Assembly: GCA_964470195.1 (NCBI GenBank)
Contig: CAYYBG010000001.1
Coordinates: forward strand, 1 to 64,000
Length of the DNA stretch: 64,000 nt
From: RFPI01 sp964470195
Lineage (GTDB): Bacteria > Pseudomonadota > Gammaproteobacteria > Burkholderiales > Methylophilaceae
Reading direction: 5' to 3'
Shown piece after piece: positions 1-8,990 of the stretch; positions within the stretch are counted from its first letter, which is position 1, and each line of letters starts with the position of its first letter. Under the pieces are notes generated by a model. It saw only the letters and a list, made by a program, of their open reading frames with translations. It was not told the origin of the DNA and ran no database searches. Position numbers and translations under genes: made by a program.

Positions 1-60
1 ATTGTTTGCTAAAGCTAATCAATGTTGTCGCTATTTGATTGATTTCATCAGATGAAATAA

Positions 61-89
61 AAAAAACGGACACCGCAGTGTCCGTTTTT
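61..89 (-). terminator. Rho-independent terminator of the porin-glnK-amtB operon
   Basis: An 8-bp GC-rich stem (66-73 with 78-85) with a CGCA loop, extended by A/T pairs, is followed on the minus strand by a run of eight T. It lies about 20 bp behind the amtB stop codon and would end that operon. Seen directly in the sequence. Confidence 0.85.
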
Positions 90-109
90 CTGACTTCATC
101 CACTCAGGA

Positions 110-1537
110 TTACATATGGTAAGCACGTTCACCATGCTCTGCCGTATCCAAACCTTCGCGTTCTTGCTCATCTGTCACACGCAAGCCGATGACTGCGTCT
201 ATGACTTTGAACAGTACATAGCTAATCACGCCAGTCCACACAATCGTCACAATGACAGCGATTGCTTGTGTTTTAACTTGCTGCGCCATGGTGACACCTT
301 CTGCATAACCGACACCGCCAAACTCTGGAGCCATCAGCAATCCAGTGGCAATCGCTCCAATAATACCGGCGATACCGTGGATACCAAACACGTCGAGTGA
401 GTCATCGTAGGACAGAGCATTTTTCAAACTGCTGACCGCCCACAAGCTGACAAAGCTAGCAACAAAACCTAGCACAATTGAACCTAGAGGTCCGATAAAG
501 CCACAGGCTGGAGTAATCGCCACTAAACCTGCCACTGCGCCAGAGGCTGCACCCAACATAGAGGGTTTGCCTTTGACTAGCCATTCGGCAGCTACCCAAC
601 CAAATACAGCGGCTGCAGTTGCGAGTTGTGTGTTGATTAGGGCTAAGCTTGAAATGCCATCTACCGCTAACTCACTACCAACATTGAAGCCAAACCAACC
701 TACCCATAACAAAGCCGCACCTATCATGGTCATCACCATGCTGTGTGGTGCCATGGCTTCGCGACCAAAGCCAATGCGCTTGCCTATCACTAAGGCACCT
801 ACCAAGGCGGCGATACCCGCATTGATATGGACGACCGTACCACCAGCGAAGTCTTTAGCACCTGCGCCATTAAATAACGGACCTGCATCACTGAGTAAGC
901 CTCCACCCCATACCATGTGAGCGATTGGGAGATAGACCAGTGTCACCCAGAAAACCAGGAATAACATCACGGCGGAGAATTTGGCGCGTTCGGCAAAACC
1001 ACCAATAATCAAAGCGGGAGTAATGCCCGCAAAGGTCATTTGGAAAACAATAAATACGTACTCTGGAATCACGCCATTGATGCTGTCTGATGTAACGCCA
1101 TTGAGAAAGGCTTTACTTAAGCCCCCTATGTAATTGTTTCCGTCAGTAAACGCCAAGCTGTACCCATATACCGCCCATATGATCGATACCAATGAGAATG
1201 AGACAAATACTTGCATGGCAACCGACAACATATTTTTACTTCGCACTAGGCCGCCATAGAATAAAGCTAGGCCTGGAATAATCATCAGTATCACCAAGAT
1301 GGTGGCCATAATCATCCATGCCGTACTGCCCACATCGATTGTTGCAGGTGCTTCCGCTGAAGCTTCTGGCGCTGCCTCAGGCTGATCAGCGGCAGCCTCT
1401 GAGCTTACCATTTCATCGGCAACAACAGCGGCTACTGCCTCTGCTTTTAAGTCTTCTGCATGGGCACTTGAAACCAGTCCGAGACTTCCCATACTTAGGG
1501 CACTCATCAGTGCCAATACTGCCAATAGTTTTTTCAT
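110..1537 (-). CDS. amtB: Ammonium transporter AmtB
   Basis: AmtB is a trimeric inner-membrane channel for ammonium/ammonia. The 475-residue product starts with a signal peptide (MKKLLAVLALMSALS) and an Ala/Glu-rich linker, followed by the hydrophobic Amt core with about 11 membrane segments (for example IPGLALFYGGLVRSKN and GTVVHINAGIAALVGA). The C-terminal tail ends EGLDTAEHGERAY, the conserved contact region for GlnK. I chose the ATG at 1537 because AAGGAG lies 7 bases upstream; an in-frame extension to 1633 overlaps glnK and has no family support. It follows glnK by 13 bp in the same operon, so GlnK probably gates it as in other proteobacteria. Confidence 0.96.
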   Translation of the reverse strand: MKKLLAVLALMSALSMGSLGLVSSAHAEDLKAEAVAAVVADEMVSSEAAADQPEAAPEASAEAPATIDVGSTAWMIMATILVILMIIPGLALFYGGLVRSKNMLSVAMQVFVSFSLVSIIWAVYGYSLAFTDGNNYIGGLSKAFLNGVTSDSINGVIPEYVFIVFQMTFAGITPALIIGGFAERAKFSAVMLFLVFWVTLVYLPIAHMVWGGGLLSDAGPLFNGAGAKDFAGGTVVHINAGIAALVGALVIGKRIGFGREAMAPHSMVMTMIGAALLWVGWFGFNVGSELAVDGISSLALINTQLATAAAVFGWVAAEWLVKGKPSMLGAASGAVAGLVAITPACGFIGPLGSIVLGFVASFVSLWAVSSLKNALSYDDSLDVFGIHGIAGIIGAIATGLLMAPEFGGVGYAEGVTMAQQVKTQAIAVIVTIVWTGVISYVLFKVIDAVIGLRVTDEQEREGLDTAEHGERAYHM

Positions 1538-1550
1538 GTTAGAACTCCTT

Positions 1551-1889
1551 TTATAGTGCTTCTGAGCCAGTTTCGCCAGTACGGATTCGGTATACTTGCT
1601 CAAGGTCGAAGACGAATATTTTTCCGTCACCAATCTTGCCTGTCTTAGCGGATTTTTCTATGGCTTCGATGACTTGGTCGAGCAATTTATTATCCACTGC
1701 AACTTCAAGCTTTACCTTGGGTAAAAAGTCCACGACATATTCGGCACCACGGTATAACTCGGTGTGACCTTTTTGTCGGCCAAAGCCTTTTACTTCTGTC
1801 ACTGTAATACCTTGTACGCCTATAGCAGAGAGTGCTTCGCGTACTTCGTCAAGCTTGAAAGGCTTGATGATGGCTGATACTAATTTCAT
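1551..1889 (-). CDS. glnK: Nitrogen regulatory PII protein GlnK
   Basis: The 112-residue product is a full-length PII signalling protein. It begins MKLVSAIIKPFKLDEVREAL and has the T-loop TELYRGAEYVVDF, with Tyr51 available for uridylylation by GlnD, then the B-loop region KTGKIGDGKIFV. PII proteins bind ATP/ADP and 2-oxoglutarate and report nitrogen status. Its position directly upstream of amtB favours the GlnK role, blocking AmtB when ammonium is plentiful, over the GlnB role. It is probably transcribed from the sigma-54 promoter upstream of the porin gene at 1954-2901. Confidence 0.96.
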   Translation of the reverse strand: MKLVSAIIKPFKLDEVREALSAIGVQGITVTEVKGFGRQKGHTELYRGAEYVVDFLPKVKLEVAVDNKLLDQVIEAIEKSAKTGKIGDGKIFVFDLEQVYRIRTGETGSEAL

Positions 1890-1953
1890 GATTCCTCCTC
1901 AGTTTCACCATAGGGCATTTGCCCCATGGTGTCGCTTTGCGTTTGGTTGTCAA

Positions 1954-2901
1954 TTAGAAGCTACGAGACAGCGAGAATACCCAACGGTTATCGTTCAATG
2001 CTCTGGACTCAGAACTGCCATTGAAGCTTGCGCCACCGTATCCACGTTTACCCCAGTAGTCGCTATTGTTACTTCCTGTGTAGTACAAACCAGCGTTCCA
2101 TCCTTCTGATTTAGCAATACTAAATGACTTGCTCACACCCACTTTGTAGTCAGTGTAGTCAGGATTAGTTTCACCAGAAGTCGAGCCAGATGGTGCTGAA
2201 CCACCCCCAATCGAGCTAAAGTTGGCATTTAAATCGAGTTCACCTGCCACATTCAAACGACCTACGTGACCAATGAGTGTCCAACCGTCATATGGCAACG
2301 GATATGCCGCATTCAATTCGATATAGGTAGTGCCTCGTGTGCTTCCATCCCAACCAGTATCTTTTTCTGCACCATACCAATTAGATAGGGTGTAGGACAT
2401 CTTGGCGCTCAACCATTTATAGGAAATACCAAAGTTTGCTTCGTAGGTATTCCATTTACCGCCTTTGGGCGTTTGTGGTAATTCTGGTCCATCTGTGTAG
2501 TAACGGTAATCTTTCCAACTAGCGCCTGGATAGAGATAACCAATTAAACCAAAGGTATAGCCTAAATCCTCAACCGCTTTAATCTCACCGTTATAGCCTG
2601 CATAAATGTCAATTTCTGTGCTGGCTGATGGATAAGTGTTTGGTGTCACAGTAGAACCCCAAACGCCTGAATAGAAACCACTTGAGTGGGTAAGATCAAA
2701 ACCGCCTTGTACCGCTGGTTTATGCCATGATTGTGAAATACCTCGAGCATAATAGTCAGTCACAAAACCAACGTTGGCGGTTAAATCCCACTCAGGTTGA
2801 GCTGCCTCTTTAGCTGGCTCTTTAGCCACTTCTTCTGCCATCACTTGGCTGGTATTGACCAAGGCAGTAAGTACTAACAAATTAATAAATGATGTACGCA
2901 T
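1954..2901 (-). CDS. TorF-family putative porin (outer membrane protein)
   Basis: The 315-residue product has a cleavable signal peptide (MRTSFINLLVLTALVNTSQVMA) and a mature part of alternating aromatic beta strands that ends in Phe (SLSRSF), as expected for an outer-membrane beta barrel. Motifs such as NVGFVTDYYARGISQS identify the TorF/gcw_chp group of putative porins (TIGR02001). In many betaproteobacteria this gene precedes glnK-amtB, as here, which suggests a role in getting small nitrogen compounds across the outer membrane; the substrate is not known. The ATG at 2901 has GGGGAAA upstream and is preferred over the in-frame start at 2925. Confidence 0.88.
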   Translation of the reverse strand: MRTSFINLLVLTALVNTSQVMAEEVAKEPAKEAAQPEWDLTANVGFVTDYYARGISQSWHKPAVQGGFDLTHSSGFYSGVWGSTVTPNTYPSASTEIDIYAGYNGEIKAVEDLGYTFGLIGYLYPGASWKDYRYYTDGPELPQTPKGGKWNTYEANFGISYKWLSAKMSYTLSNWYGAEKDTGWDGSTRGTTYIELNAAYPLPYDGWTLIGHVGRLNVAGELDLNANFSSIGGGSAPSGSTSGETNPDYTDYKVGVSKSFSIAKSEGWNAGLYYTGSNNSDYWGKRGYGGASFNGSSESRALNDNRWVFSLSRSF

Positions 2902-2949
2902 AAAATTTCCCCATTGAAAAAACAAAAAATATCTTGCACATCGAATAAA

Positions 2950-2964
2950 GCAACAGCCATGCCA
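2950..2964 (-). promoter_or_regulatory. Sigma-54 promoter of porin-glnK-amtB
   Basis: On the minus strand this reads TGGCATGGCTGTTGC followed by TTTAT. It matches the sigma-54 consensus TGGCAC-N5-TTGC with exact spacing and one change (C6 to T). Transcription would begin near 2938, leaving a leader of about 37 nt before the porin ATG. No obvious NtrC inverted repeat (GCAC-N7-GTGC) was seen between here and ubiK. The match is seen; use by RpoN is inferred from the target genes. Confidence 0.8.
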
Positions 2965-3112
2965 GTTTTGTGGTTTTATCCGAAAAAAATATTCGATTAA
3001 TTTAAAAAATTTGCTAAATACTTTATAAGTAGATAATTTTTAAAGGAAATTTTGATTGTTTTAGGATGGTGGGACTGTTAAAATGCGATACTAAATTAAG
3101 GAGTTATTGATC

Positions 3113-3355
3113 ATGAGTGGTTTACATTTCATCGAAGAGTTGTCTGGCAAAATCAAATCTTTGCTACAAGATAGCCCGTCAGCTGATTTAGAAAAGAATA
3201 TTCATGCACTATTACAGAGCACTTTTTCAAAGCTTGCACTTGTTTCGCGCGAGGAGTTTGATGTGCAATCAGAATTACTTCGTCAGACCCGTGAAAAATT
3301 GGATGCCATGCAGTCTTTGCTTGATGAGTTAGAAAAACAACGCCATTCATCATGA
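3113..3355 (+). CDS. ubiK: UbiK/BMFP family accessory factor (YqiC)
   Basis: This 80-residue, mostly helical protein has a predicted C-terminal coiled coil (LLRQTREKLDAMQSLLDEL) and belongs to the DUF526/BMFP family. Its Enterobacteria member UbiK (YqiC) helps the ubiquinone biosynthesis complex under aerobic conditions. The ATG at 3113 lies 9 bases after AGGAG, better placed than the upstream TTG at 3107. The stop overlaps the comM start by 4 bases (ATGA), so the two are translationally coupled, a pairing common in betaproteobacteria. Confidence 0.85.
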   Translation: MSGLHFIEELSGKIKSLLQDSPSADLEKNIHALLQSTFSKLALVSREEFDVQSELLRQTREKLDAMQSLLDELEKQRHSS

Positions 3356-4866
3356 GTTTGGCTATCCTCCACAGTCGAGCGCTGTCGGGGATCCACGCCC
3401 CGCCTGTTGAGGTTGAAGTTCATCTAGCTAATGGTCTGCCGCAGTTTTGTATCGTTGGTTTACCTGAAGCTGAAGTGAAAGAAAGTCGCGACAGAGTTCG
3501 TGCTGCAATCCAAACCTCTCAATTCGAATTCCCTTCACGTCGTATCACCGTTAATCTTGCACCAGCAGACCTCCCCAAGGAAAGTGGACGCTATGACTTA
3601 CCCATTGCACTAGGTATCTTGGCCGCTTCTGGCCAAATTCCCAAGCAACACCTTGACCAATATGAAGTCGCAGGCGAGCTTGCGCTTACCGGTGAATTGA
3701 GACCGGTTCATGGCGCACTTGCCATGGCAATTGGTATTTATCAACAAAATAGTGCACATGCACAGCGTCAACTCATCTTGCCGCAACAGAGTGCTATCGA
3801 GGCAAGTTTGATTGCCCACGCTAAAATTCTACCTGCACAGTCTCTGCTTCAAGTGTGTGCGCATCTGAAAGGTCGCCAGCTATTACACTTGCTGGCTACT
3901 CATCCTCACTCTGTACCGAGTAATCGCCACGACTTCCATGACGTAAAAGGCCAGCTCTATGCCAAGCGTGCGTTAGAGGTTGCGGCGGCTGGCGGCCATA
4001 GTGTTTTGATGAGTGGCTCCCCCGGCACAGGTAAATCTATGTTGGCATCAAGATTTGTCAGTATTCTTCCCGCCATGACTGAACAAGAAGCGCTTGAATC
4101 AGCAGCAATTCAATCTTTGAATGGCCAATTTAAACCCCAACTGTGGGGACTGCGCCCTTATCGCGCTCCACATCACACAGCTTCGGCAGTCGCTTTGGTG
4201 GGTGGTGGAGGTACACCTCGCCCCGGTGAAATTTCCTTGGCGCATCATGGCGTGCTGTTTCTAGATGAGTTGCCCGAATTTGATCGCAAAGTATTAGAGG
4301 TCTTACGCGAGCCTCTTGAATCTGGCCACATCACTATCTCGCGCGCTGCTAGACAAGCTGATTTTCCAGCGCGTTTTCAACTAATCGCAGCCATGAATCC
4401 TTGCCCTTGTGGTTATTTGTCGCATTACAACAATCGTTGTCGTTGTACTCCAGACAAAATTCATCGTTACCGAAGCAAAATTTCAGGCCCTTTGCTAGAC
4501 CGTATTGATATTCACATTGAAGTAGCCGCGCTTAAGCAAGAGGATTTAATGAGTGCAGCCAATGGTGAACATAGTGCAACCATACAAGCGCGTGTTCAAG
4601 CTGCCTATGAACGTCAATTAGCGCGCCAACAAAAAACCAATCAAGGCTTGAGTACGGCGGAAATTGAGCATTTTTGTCATGCCAGTGGCGAAAGTCTGCA
4701 ATTGCTCAAACAAGCCATCCATAAATTTAATCTATCAGCGTGTGCTTATCACCGAATTTTAAAAGTAGCCCGCACTATCGCTGATTTAGCTGCCAATGAG
4801 CATATAGCCTCGCACCATATTGCTGAAGCAATACAGTACAGACGTAGCGAGTCAATTCATTACTAA
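3352..4866 (+). CDS. comM: YifB/ComM family Mg-chelatase-like AAA+ ATPase
   Basis: The 504-residue product is the usual length for ComM. It has an N-terminal ChlI-like domain (GLPQFCIVGLPEAEVKESRD), a central AAA+ module with Walker A GSPGTGKS and Walker B VLFLDELPEF, a Cys-rich stretch (CPCGYLSHYNNRCRC) and a C-terminal helical domain. ComM is a hexameric helicase that speeds branch migration when transformed DNA is integrated. Here it is coupled to ubiK; no competence pilus genes are in the window. Confidence 0.94.
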   Translation: MSLAILHSRALSGIHAPPVEVEVHLANGLPQFCIVGLPEAEVKESRDRVRAAIQTSQFEFPSRRITVNLAPADLPKESGRYDLPIALGILAASGQIPKQHLDQYEVAGELALTGELRPVHGALAMAIGIYQQNSAHAQRQLILPQQSAIEASLIAHAKILPAQSLLQVCAHLKGRQLLHLLATHPHSVPSNRHDFHDVKGQLYAKRALEVAAAGGHSVLMSGSPGTGKSMLASRFVSILPAMTEQEALESAAIQSLNGQFKPQLWGLRPYRAPHHTASAVALVGGGGTPRPGEISLAHHGVLFLDELPEFDRKVLEVLREPLESGHITISRAARQADFPARFQLIAAMNPCPCGYLSHYNNRCRCTPDKIHRYRSKISGPLLDRIDIHIEVAALKQEDLMSAANGEHSATIQARVQAAYERQLARQQKTNQGLSTAEIEHFCHASGESLQLLKQAIHKFNLSACAYHRILKVARTIADLAANEHIASHHIAEAIQYRRSESIHY

Positions 4867-5019
4867 ATGTAAAGCGATATGCGACAAAGATAGAAATAAC
4901 TAAAATCATTTGCCAAGCATAAAATTTTTCTATAAAAATATTTTGTACTATCGATACAAGCCACAGCGATCGCCAGTTTCATTCACCCATTTGCGCCATA
5001 AAATTTAGCGCGAAAACCC

Positions 5020-5047
5020 GTCAGCATTTATAATGCTGGCTGTTTTT
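5020..5047 (+). terminator. Hairpin with T-run between comM and metH
   Basis: An 8-bp stem (5020-5027 with 5033-5040, one G.T pair) with a TTATA loop is followed by TGTTTTT. It can terminate comM transcription. Because it ends only 25 bp before the metH ATG, it could instead act as an attenuator in a metH leader. No cobalamin or SAM riboswitch core was recognised in 4867-5072. Confidence 0.65.
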
Positions 5048-5072
5048 AACGCCCATTTGGGTACACAAAGAA

Positions 5073-8000
5073 ATGAGTCAAGCTTTGATTTTCCCTACTG
5101 AAAAAATATTGCGTGATTTAATGCAACGTCGCATCCTGATTTTGGATGGCGCGATGGGCACTATGATTCAGCAATATAAACTTTCTGAGCAGGACTATCG
5201 CGGGGAACGCTTTAAGGATTTTCAGGGACCTAAAGATCTGACCTTCTGTCACAAAGGACCAAGTTGCGGCTGTGGTGCAGTTCATGACCCTGTGCCCGCC
5301 GAGCCAAGTCGCGAGTTGTTTGTAAAAGGCAATAATGAGTTATTGAATTTAACCCAACCACATATCATTCAAACTATACATGAACAATATTTAGCCGCTG
5401 GCGCAGATATTATTGAAACCAATACTTTTGGTGCCACCAGCATTGCGCAAGATGACTATTTTATGGCGCACCTGGTTGAAGAAATGAATCTGAGTGCAGC
5501 CAAATTGGCGCGAGCCGCTTGCGATCAGTACTCTACTCCGGATAAACCACGTTTCGTCGCTGGAGCTTTGGGCCCCACCCCAAAAACAGCCTCAATTTCA
5601 CCGGATGTCAATGATCCTGCAGCCCGTAATATCACTTTTCAACAGCTGAGCACAGCCTACTACCAACAAATCGATGCCTTAGTACAAGGTGGTGTTGATC
5701 TACTGTTGGTCGAAACCATTTTTGATACGCTGAATTGCAAGGCGGCCTTGTTTGCTATCGAACAATACTTTGAAAAACTTGGTAGACGTTTGCCGATTAT
5801 GATTTCCGGCACCGTTACTGATGCCTCTGGACGTATTTTATCGGGACAAACAGTGGCTGCATTTTGGCATTCCGTACGTCATGCCAAACCTCTCACTATC
5901 GGTCTCAACTGTGCGCTTGGCGCTGCTTTAATGCGCCCCTATGCGGAAGAGCTATCAAGCATTGCTGATACTTTTGTTTGTATCTACCCCAATGCTGGCT
6001 TACCCAATCCAATGTCTGACACTGGCTTTGATGAAACACCCGCCGATACCTCTGCCTTATTAAAAGACTTTGCTGAGAGTGGTTTTGTCAATATTGCAGG
6101 CGGCTGTTGTGGTACCACACCGGCTCATATTCAAGCCATTGCTGAGCTTGTCAAAAATATCCCGCCACGACCTGTGCCGCAATTGCCACGTCTTACGCGC
6201 TTGTCTGGTCTCGAATCTTTTAGCATTGACAACGACAGTTTGTTCGTCAATGTGGGTGAACGCACCAATGTCACTGGCTCAAAAGCTTTTGCTAGGCTGA
6301 TTTTAAATGAGCAATATGAGGAAGCCTTACAGGTCGCTCGTCAGCAAGTTGAAAATGGTGCTCAGGTGATTGATATCAATATGGATGAAGCCATGTTGGA
6401 TTCAGTCAAGGCAATGCGTCATTTTCTAAACATGGTGGCCTCTGAGCCAGATATTGCTCGTATTCCCATTATGATTGACTCTTCCAAGTGGGAAGTGCTA
6501 GAGGCCGGCTTACAGTGCGTGCAAGGTAAAGCGATTGTCAATTCGATTTCTTTGAAAGAGGGCGAACAGGAATTTTTGCGTCAAGCCACTCTATGTCAAC
6601 GCTATGGCGCTGCAGTGATTGTGATGGCGTTTGATGAGCAAGGTCAGGCTGACACCTATGAGCGCAAAATAGAAATTTGTGAGCGTGCTTATCGATTATT
6701 AGCAGGCGACCCTGCCCAATATCGTGCAGGTGCTAAAGTGGGGAATTACTCTCAAGGTATCGGCTTTGCCCCTGAGGATATCATTTTTGATCCTAATATT
6801 TTTGCTATCGCTACTGGTATTGAAGAACACAATAATTACGCTGTCGACTTTATCAATGCCACTGCTTGGATTAAGCAGAATCTTCCCTATGCGCGTATTT
6901 CTGGTGGAGTCTCTAATGTAAGTTTCAGTTTCCGTGGCAATGAACCAGCACGAGAGGCAATCCATACCGTATTTCTTTATCATGCAATTAAAGCTGGTAT
7001 GAGCATGGGCATTGTCAATGCAGGCATGATAGGGATTTATGATGAACTCTCAGCAGAGTTGCGCGAACATGTTGAAGATGTCGTGCTCAATCGCCGAGAG
7101 GATGCCACAGAGCGGATGATTGAATTCGCTGGCACGCTGACTGCCGGTAATAAAAAAGCTGACACAGGCTTGGCTTGGCGCGGTACCGAGCAACAAGCAG
7201 TGTCGGTCGAACAACGCTTAGCTTATGCGCTAATCCATGGTATTACTGAATTTATTGTTGAAGATACCGAGCAAGCCCGACAACAGATTGCTGCGCGCGG
7301 TGGGCGCCCAATTGAAGTCATTGAAGGGCCATTAATGGATGGCATGAATACGGTAGGGGATTTATTTGGTCAAGGCAAAATGTTTTTACCGCAAGTTGTG
7401 AAATCAGCCCGTGTGATGAAGCAAGCTGTGGCACATTTAGTGCCTTTTATTGAAGCAGAAAAACTGGAACAAGAAAAACGCACTGGGATAAAACAGCAAC
7501 CACGCGGCAAAATCATTATTGCGACCGTAAAAGGCGATGTGCATGATATTGGCAAAAATATCGTCTCGGTAGTTTTGCAATGCAATAACTTCGAGGTGGT
7601 CAATATGGGGGTGATGGTGCCTGCTGCTGAGATTTTAGCCAAGGCAAAACAAGAAAATGCCGATATCATCGGCCTCTCCGGTTTGATTACACCATCGCTT
7701 GAAGAGATGGCCTATGTCGCTAAAGAAATGCAACGCGACCCTTATTTCCGTGGTGTAAAAATGCCCCTGCTTATTGGTGGTGCCACCACTTCGCGAACTC
7801 ATACTGCGGTGAAAATTGCGCCTCATTATGATGGCCCAGTGGTATATGTGCCTGATGCCTCTCGCTCGGTAGCGATTATGCAATCCCTATTGACCCCTGA
7901 ACAGCGTGAGCAATATCTACAGAGCTTGACACAAGACTATGAGCGTATCCGGCAGCAGCATGCCAATAAAAAAGGCGTCACTTTACTAAGCTTAAATGAT

Positions 8001-8969
8001 GCCCGTAAAAATAAAACGCAATGTCAATTCTCTGGCCAGTTCGCTCCCTGCAAACCTAAATTTATTGGACGTCGTGTATTGGAAAATGTGGATTTGAATA
8101 TCCTCGCGCAATATATTGATTGGGGTCCGTTCTTCCAAACTTGGGATTTAGTTGGTAGTTATCCGGCTATTCTTGACGATGAGATTGTGGGTGAAACAGC
8201 ACGAAAAGTATTTGCTGATGCACAAGTGATGTTGAAAAAAATCATTGAGGGTCGCTGGCTAACCGCTAACGCTGTGATTGCCCTGTTGCCTGCCAACACA
8301 GTACAGCATGACGATATTGAGATTTATAGTGATGAACAACGCCAACAAATTGCTTTCACCTATTATGGTTTACGCCAACAAAGCCAAAAGCCAGTAGTTG
8401 ATGGTGTGGCACGCCCCAATCAATGTTTGTCAGATTTTATCGCGCCAAAAGAATCAGGCGTCAGCGATTATATTGGGATGTTTGCGGTGACGGCTGGCTT
8501 GGGTTTAGAGAAGCATGAACAGCGCTTCTTGCAACAACATGATGATTACAGCGCTATTATGCTGAAATCCTTGGCTGATCGTTTGGCTGAGGCCCTTGCT
8601 GAATACCTTCATGAGCGCGTAAGAAAAGATTTGTGGGGTTATGCGAGTGATGAGCAATTAGACAATACGGCACTGATTGCTGAGCAATATCGAGGCATTC
8701 GACCTGCTCCAGGATATCCAGCTTGTCCAGATCATACTGTTAAGGCGGATATGTTTGCCTTGTTGCAATGCGAGGAGATAGGGATGCAGTTGACCGAGTC
8801 ATATGCCATGCATCCTGCTGCTTCGGTATCAGGCTTTTACTTCGCCCATCGTGATGCAAAATATTTTAGCGTGGATAAAATTGGTCAGGATCAATTAGCC
8901 GATATGGCAAAACGTCGCGCTGTACCAGAGCAACTGTTAGCGCAATGGCTTGCGCCAAATTTGAGCTAG
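5073..8969 (+). CDS. metH: Cobalamin-dependent methionine synthase
   Basis: MetH transfers the methyl group of 5-methyltetrahydrofolate to homocysteine through cobalamin. All four modules are present in 1298 residues: the homocysteine domain (LDGAMGTMIQ, the zinc-ligand Cys in GLNCALG and the GGCCGTT pair), the pterin-binding domain (NVGERTNVTGSKAF), the cobalamin domain with DVHDIGKN (His824 as lower cobalt ligand), and the C-terminal reactivation domain (PGYPACPDH). E. coli MetH has 1227 residues. Part of the excess is a Cys-containing insertion at about residues 51-84 inside the homocysteine domain (Cys59, Cys65, Cys67). The ribosome site is weak. Confidence 0.97.
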   Translation: MSQALIFPTEKILRDLMQRRILILDGAMGTMIQQYKLSEQDYRGERFKDFQGPKDLTFCHKGPSCGCGAVHDPVPAEPSRELFVKGNNELLNLTQPHIIQTIHEQYLAAGADIIETNTFGATSIAQDDYFMAHLVEEMNLSAAKLARAACDQYSTPDKPRFVAGALGPTPKTASISPDVNDPAARNITFQQLSTAYYQQIDALVQGGVDLLLVETIFDTLNCKAALFAIEQYFEKLGRRLPIMISGTVTDASGRILSGQTVAAFWHSVRHAKPLTIGLNCALGAALMRPYAEELSSIADTFVCIYPNAGLPNPMSDTGFDETPADTSALLKDFAESGFVNIAGGCCGTTPAHIQAIAELVKNIPPRPVPQLPRLTRLSGLESFSIDNDSLFVNVGERTNVTGSKAFARLILNEQYEEALQVARQQVENGAQVIDINMDEAMLDSVKAMRHFLNMVASEPDIARIPIMIDSSKWEVLEAGLQCVQGKAIVNSISLKEGEQEFLRQATLCQRYGAAVIVMAFDEQGQADTYERKIEICERAYRLLAGDPAQYRAGAKVGNYSQGIGFAPEDIIFDPNIFAIATGIEEHNNYAVDFINATAWIKQNLPYARISGGVSNVSFSFRGNEPAREAIHTVFLYHAIKAGMSMGIVNAGMIGIYDELSAELREHVEDVVLNRREDATERMIEFAGTLTAGNKKADTGLAWRGTEQQAVSVEQRLAYALIHGITEFIVEDTEQARQQIAARGGRPIEVIEGPLMDGMNTVGDLFGQGKMFLPQVVKSARVMKQAVAHLVPFIEAEKLEQEKRTGIKQQPRGKIIIATVKGDVHDIGKNIVSVVLQCNNFEVVNMGVMVPAAEILAKAKQENADIIGLSGLITPSLEEMAYVAKEMQRDPYFRGVKMPLLIGGATTSRTHTAVKIAPHYDGPVVYVPDASRSVAIMQSLLTPEQREQYLQSLTQDYERIRQQHANKKGVTLLSLNDARKNKTQCQFSGQFAPCKPKFIGRRVLENVDLNILAQYIDWGPFFQTWDLVGSYPAILDDEIVGETARKVFADAQVMLKKIIEGRWLTANAVIALLPANTVQHDDIEIYSDEQRQQIAFTYYGLRQQSQKPVVDGVARPNQCLSDFIAPKESGVSDYIGMFAVTAGLGLEKHEQRFLQQHDDYSAIMLKSLADRLAEALAEYLHERVRKDLWGYASDEQLDNTALIAEQYRGIRPAPGYPACPDHTVKADMFALLQCEEIGMQLTESYAMHPAASVSGFYFAHRDAKYFSVDKIGQDQLADMAKRRAVPEQLLAQWLAPNLS

Positions 8970-8990
8970 CTAGGCGACTTAGGAACTACT

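Noticed and set aside
4867..5072. Cobalamin or SAM riboswitch before metH
   Set aside because: The gap is only 206 bases and shows no B12-box or SAM core, only the terminator-like hairpin.
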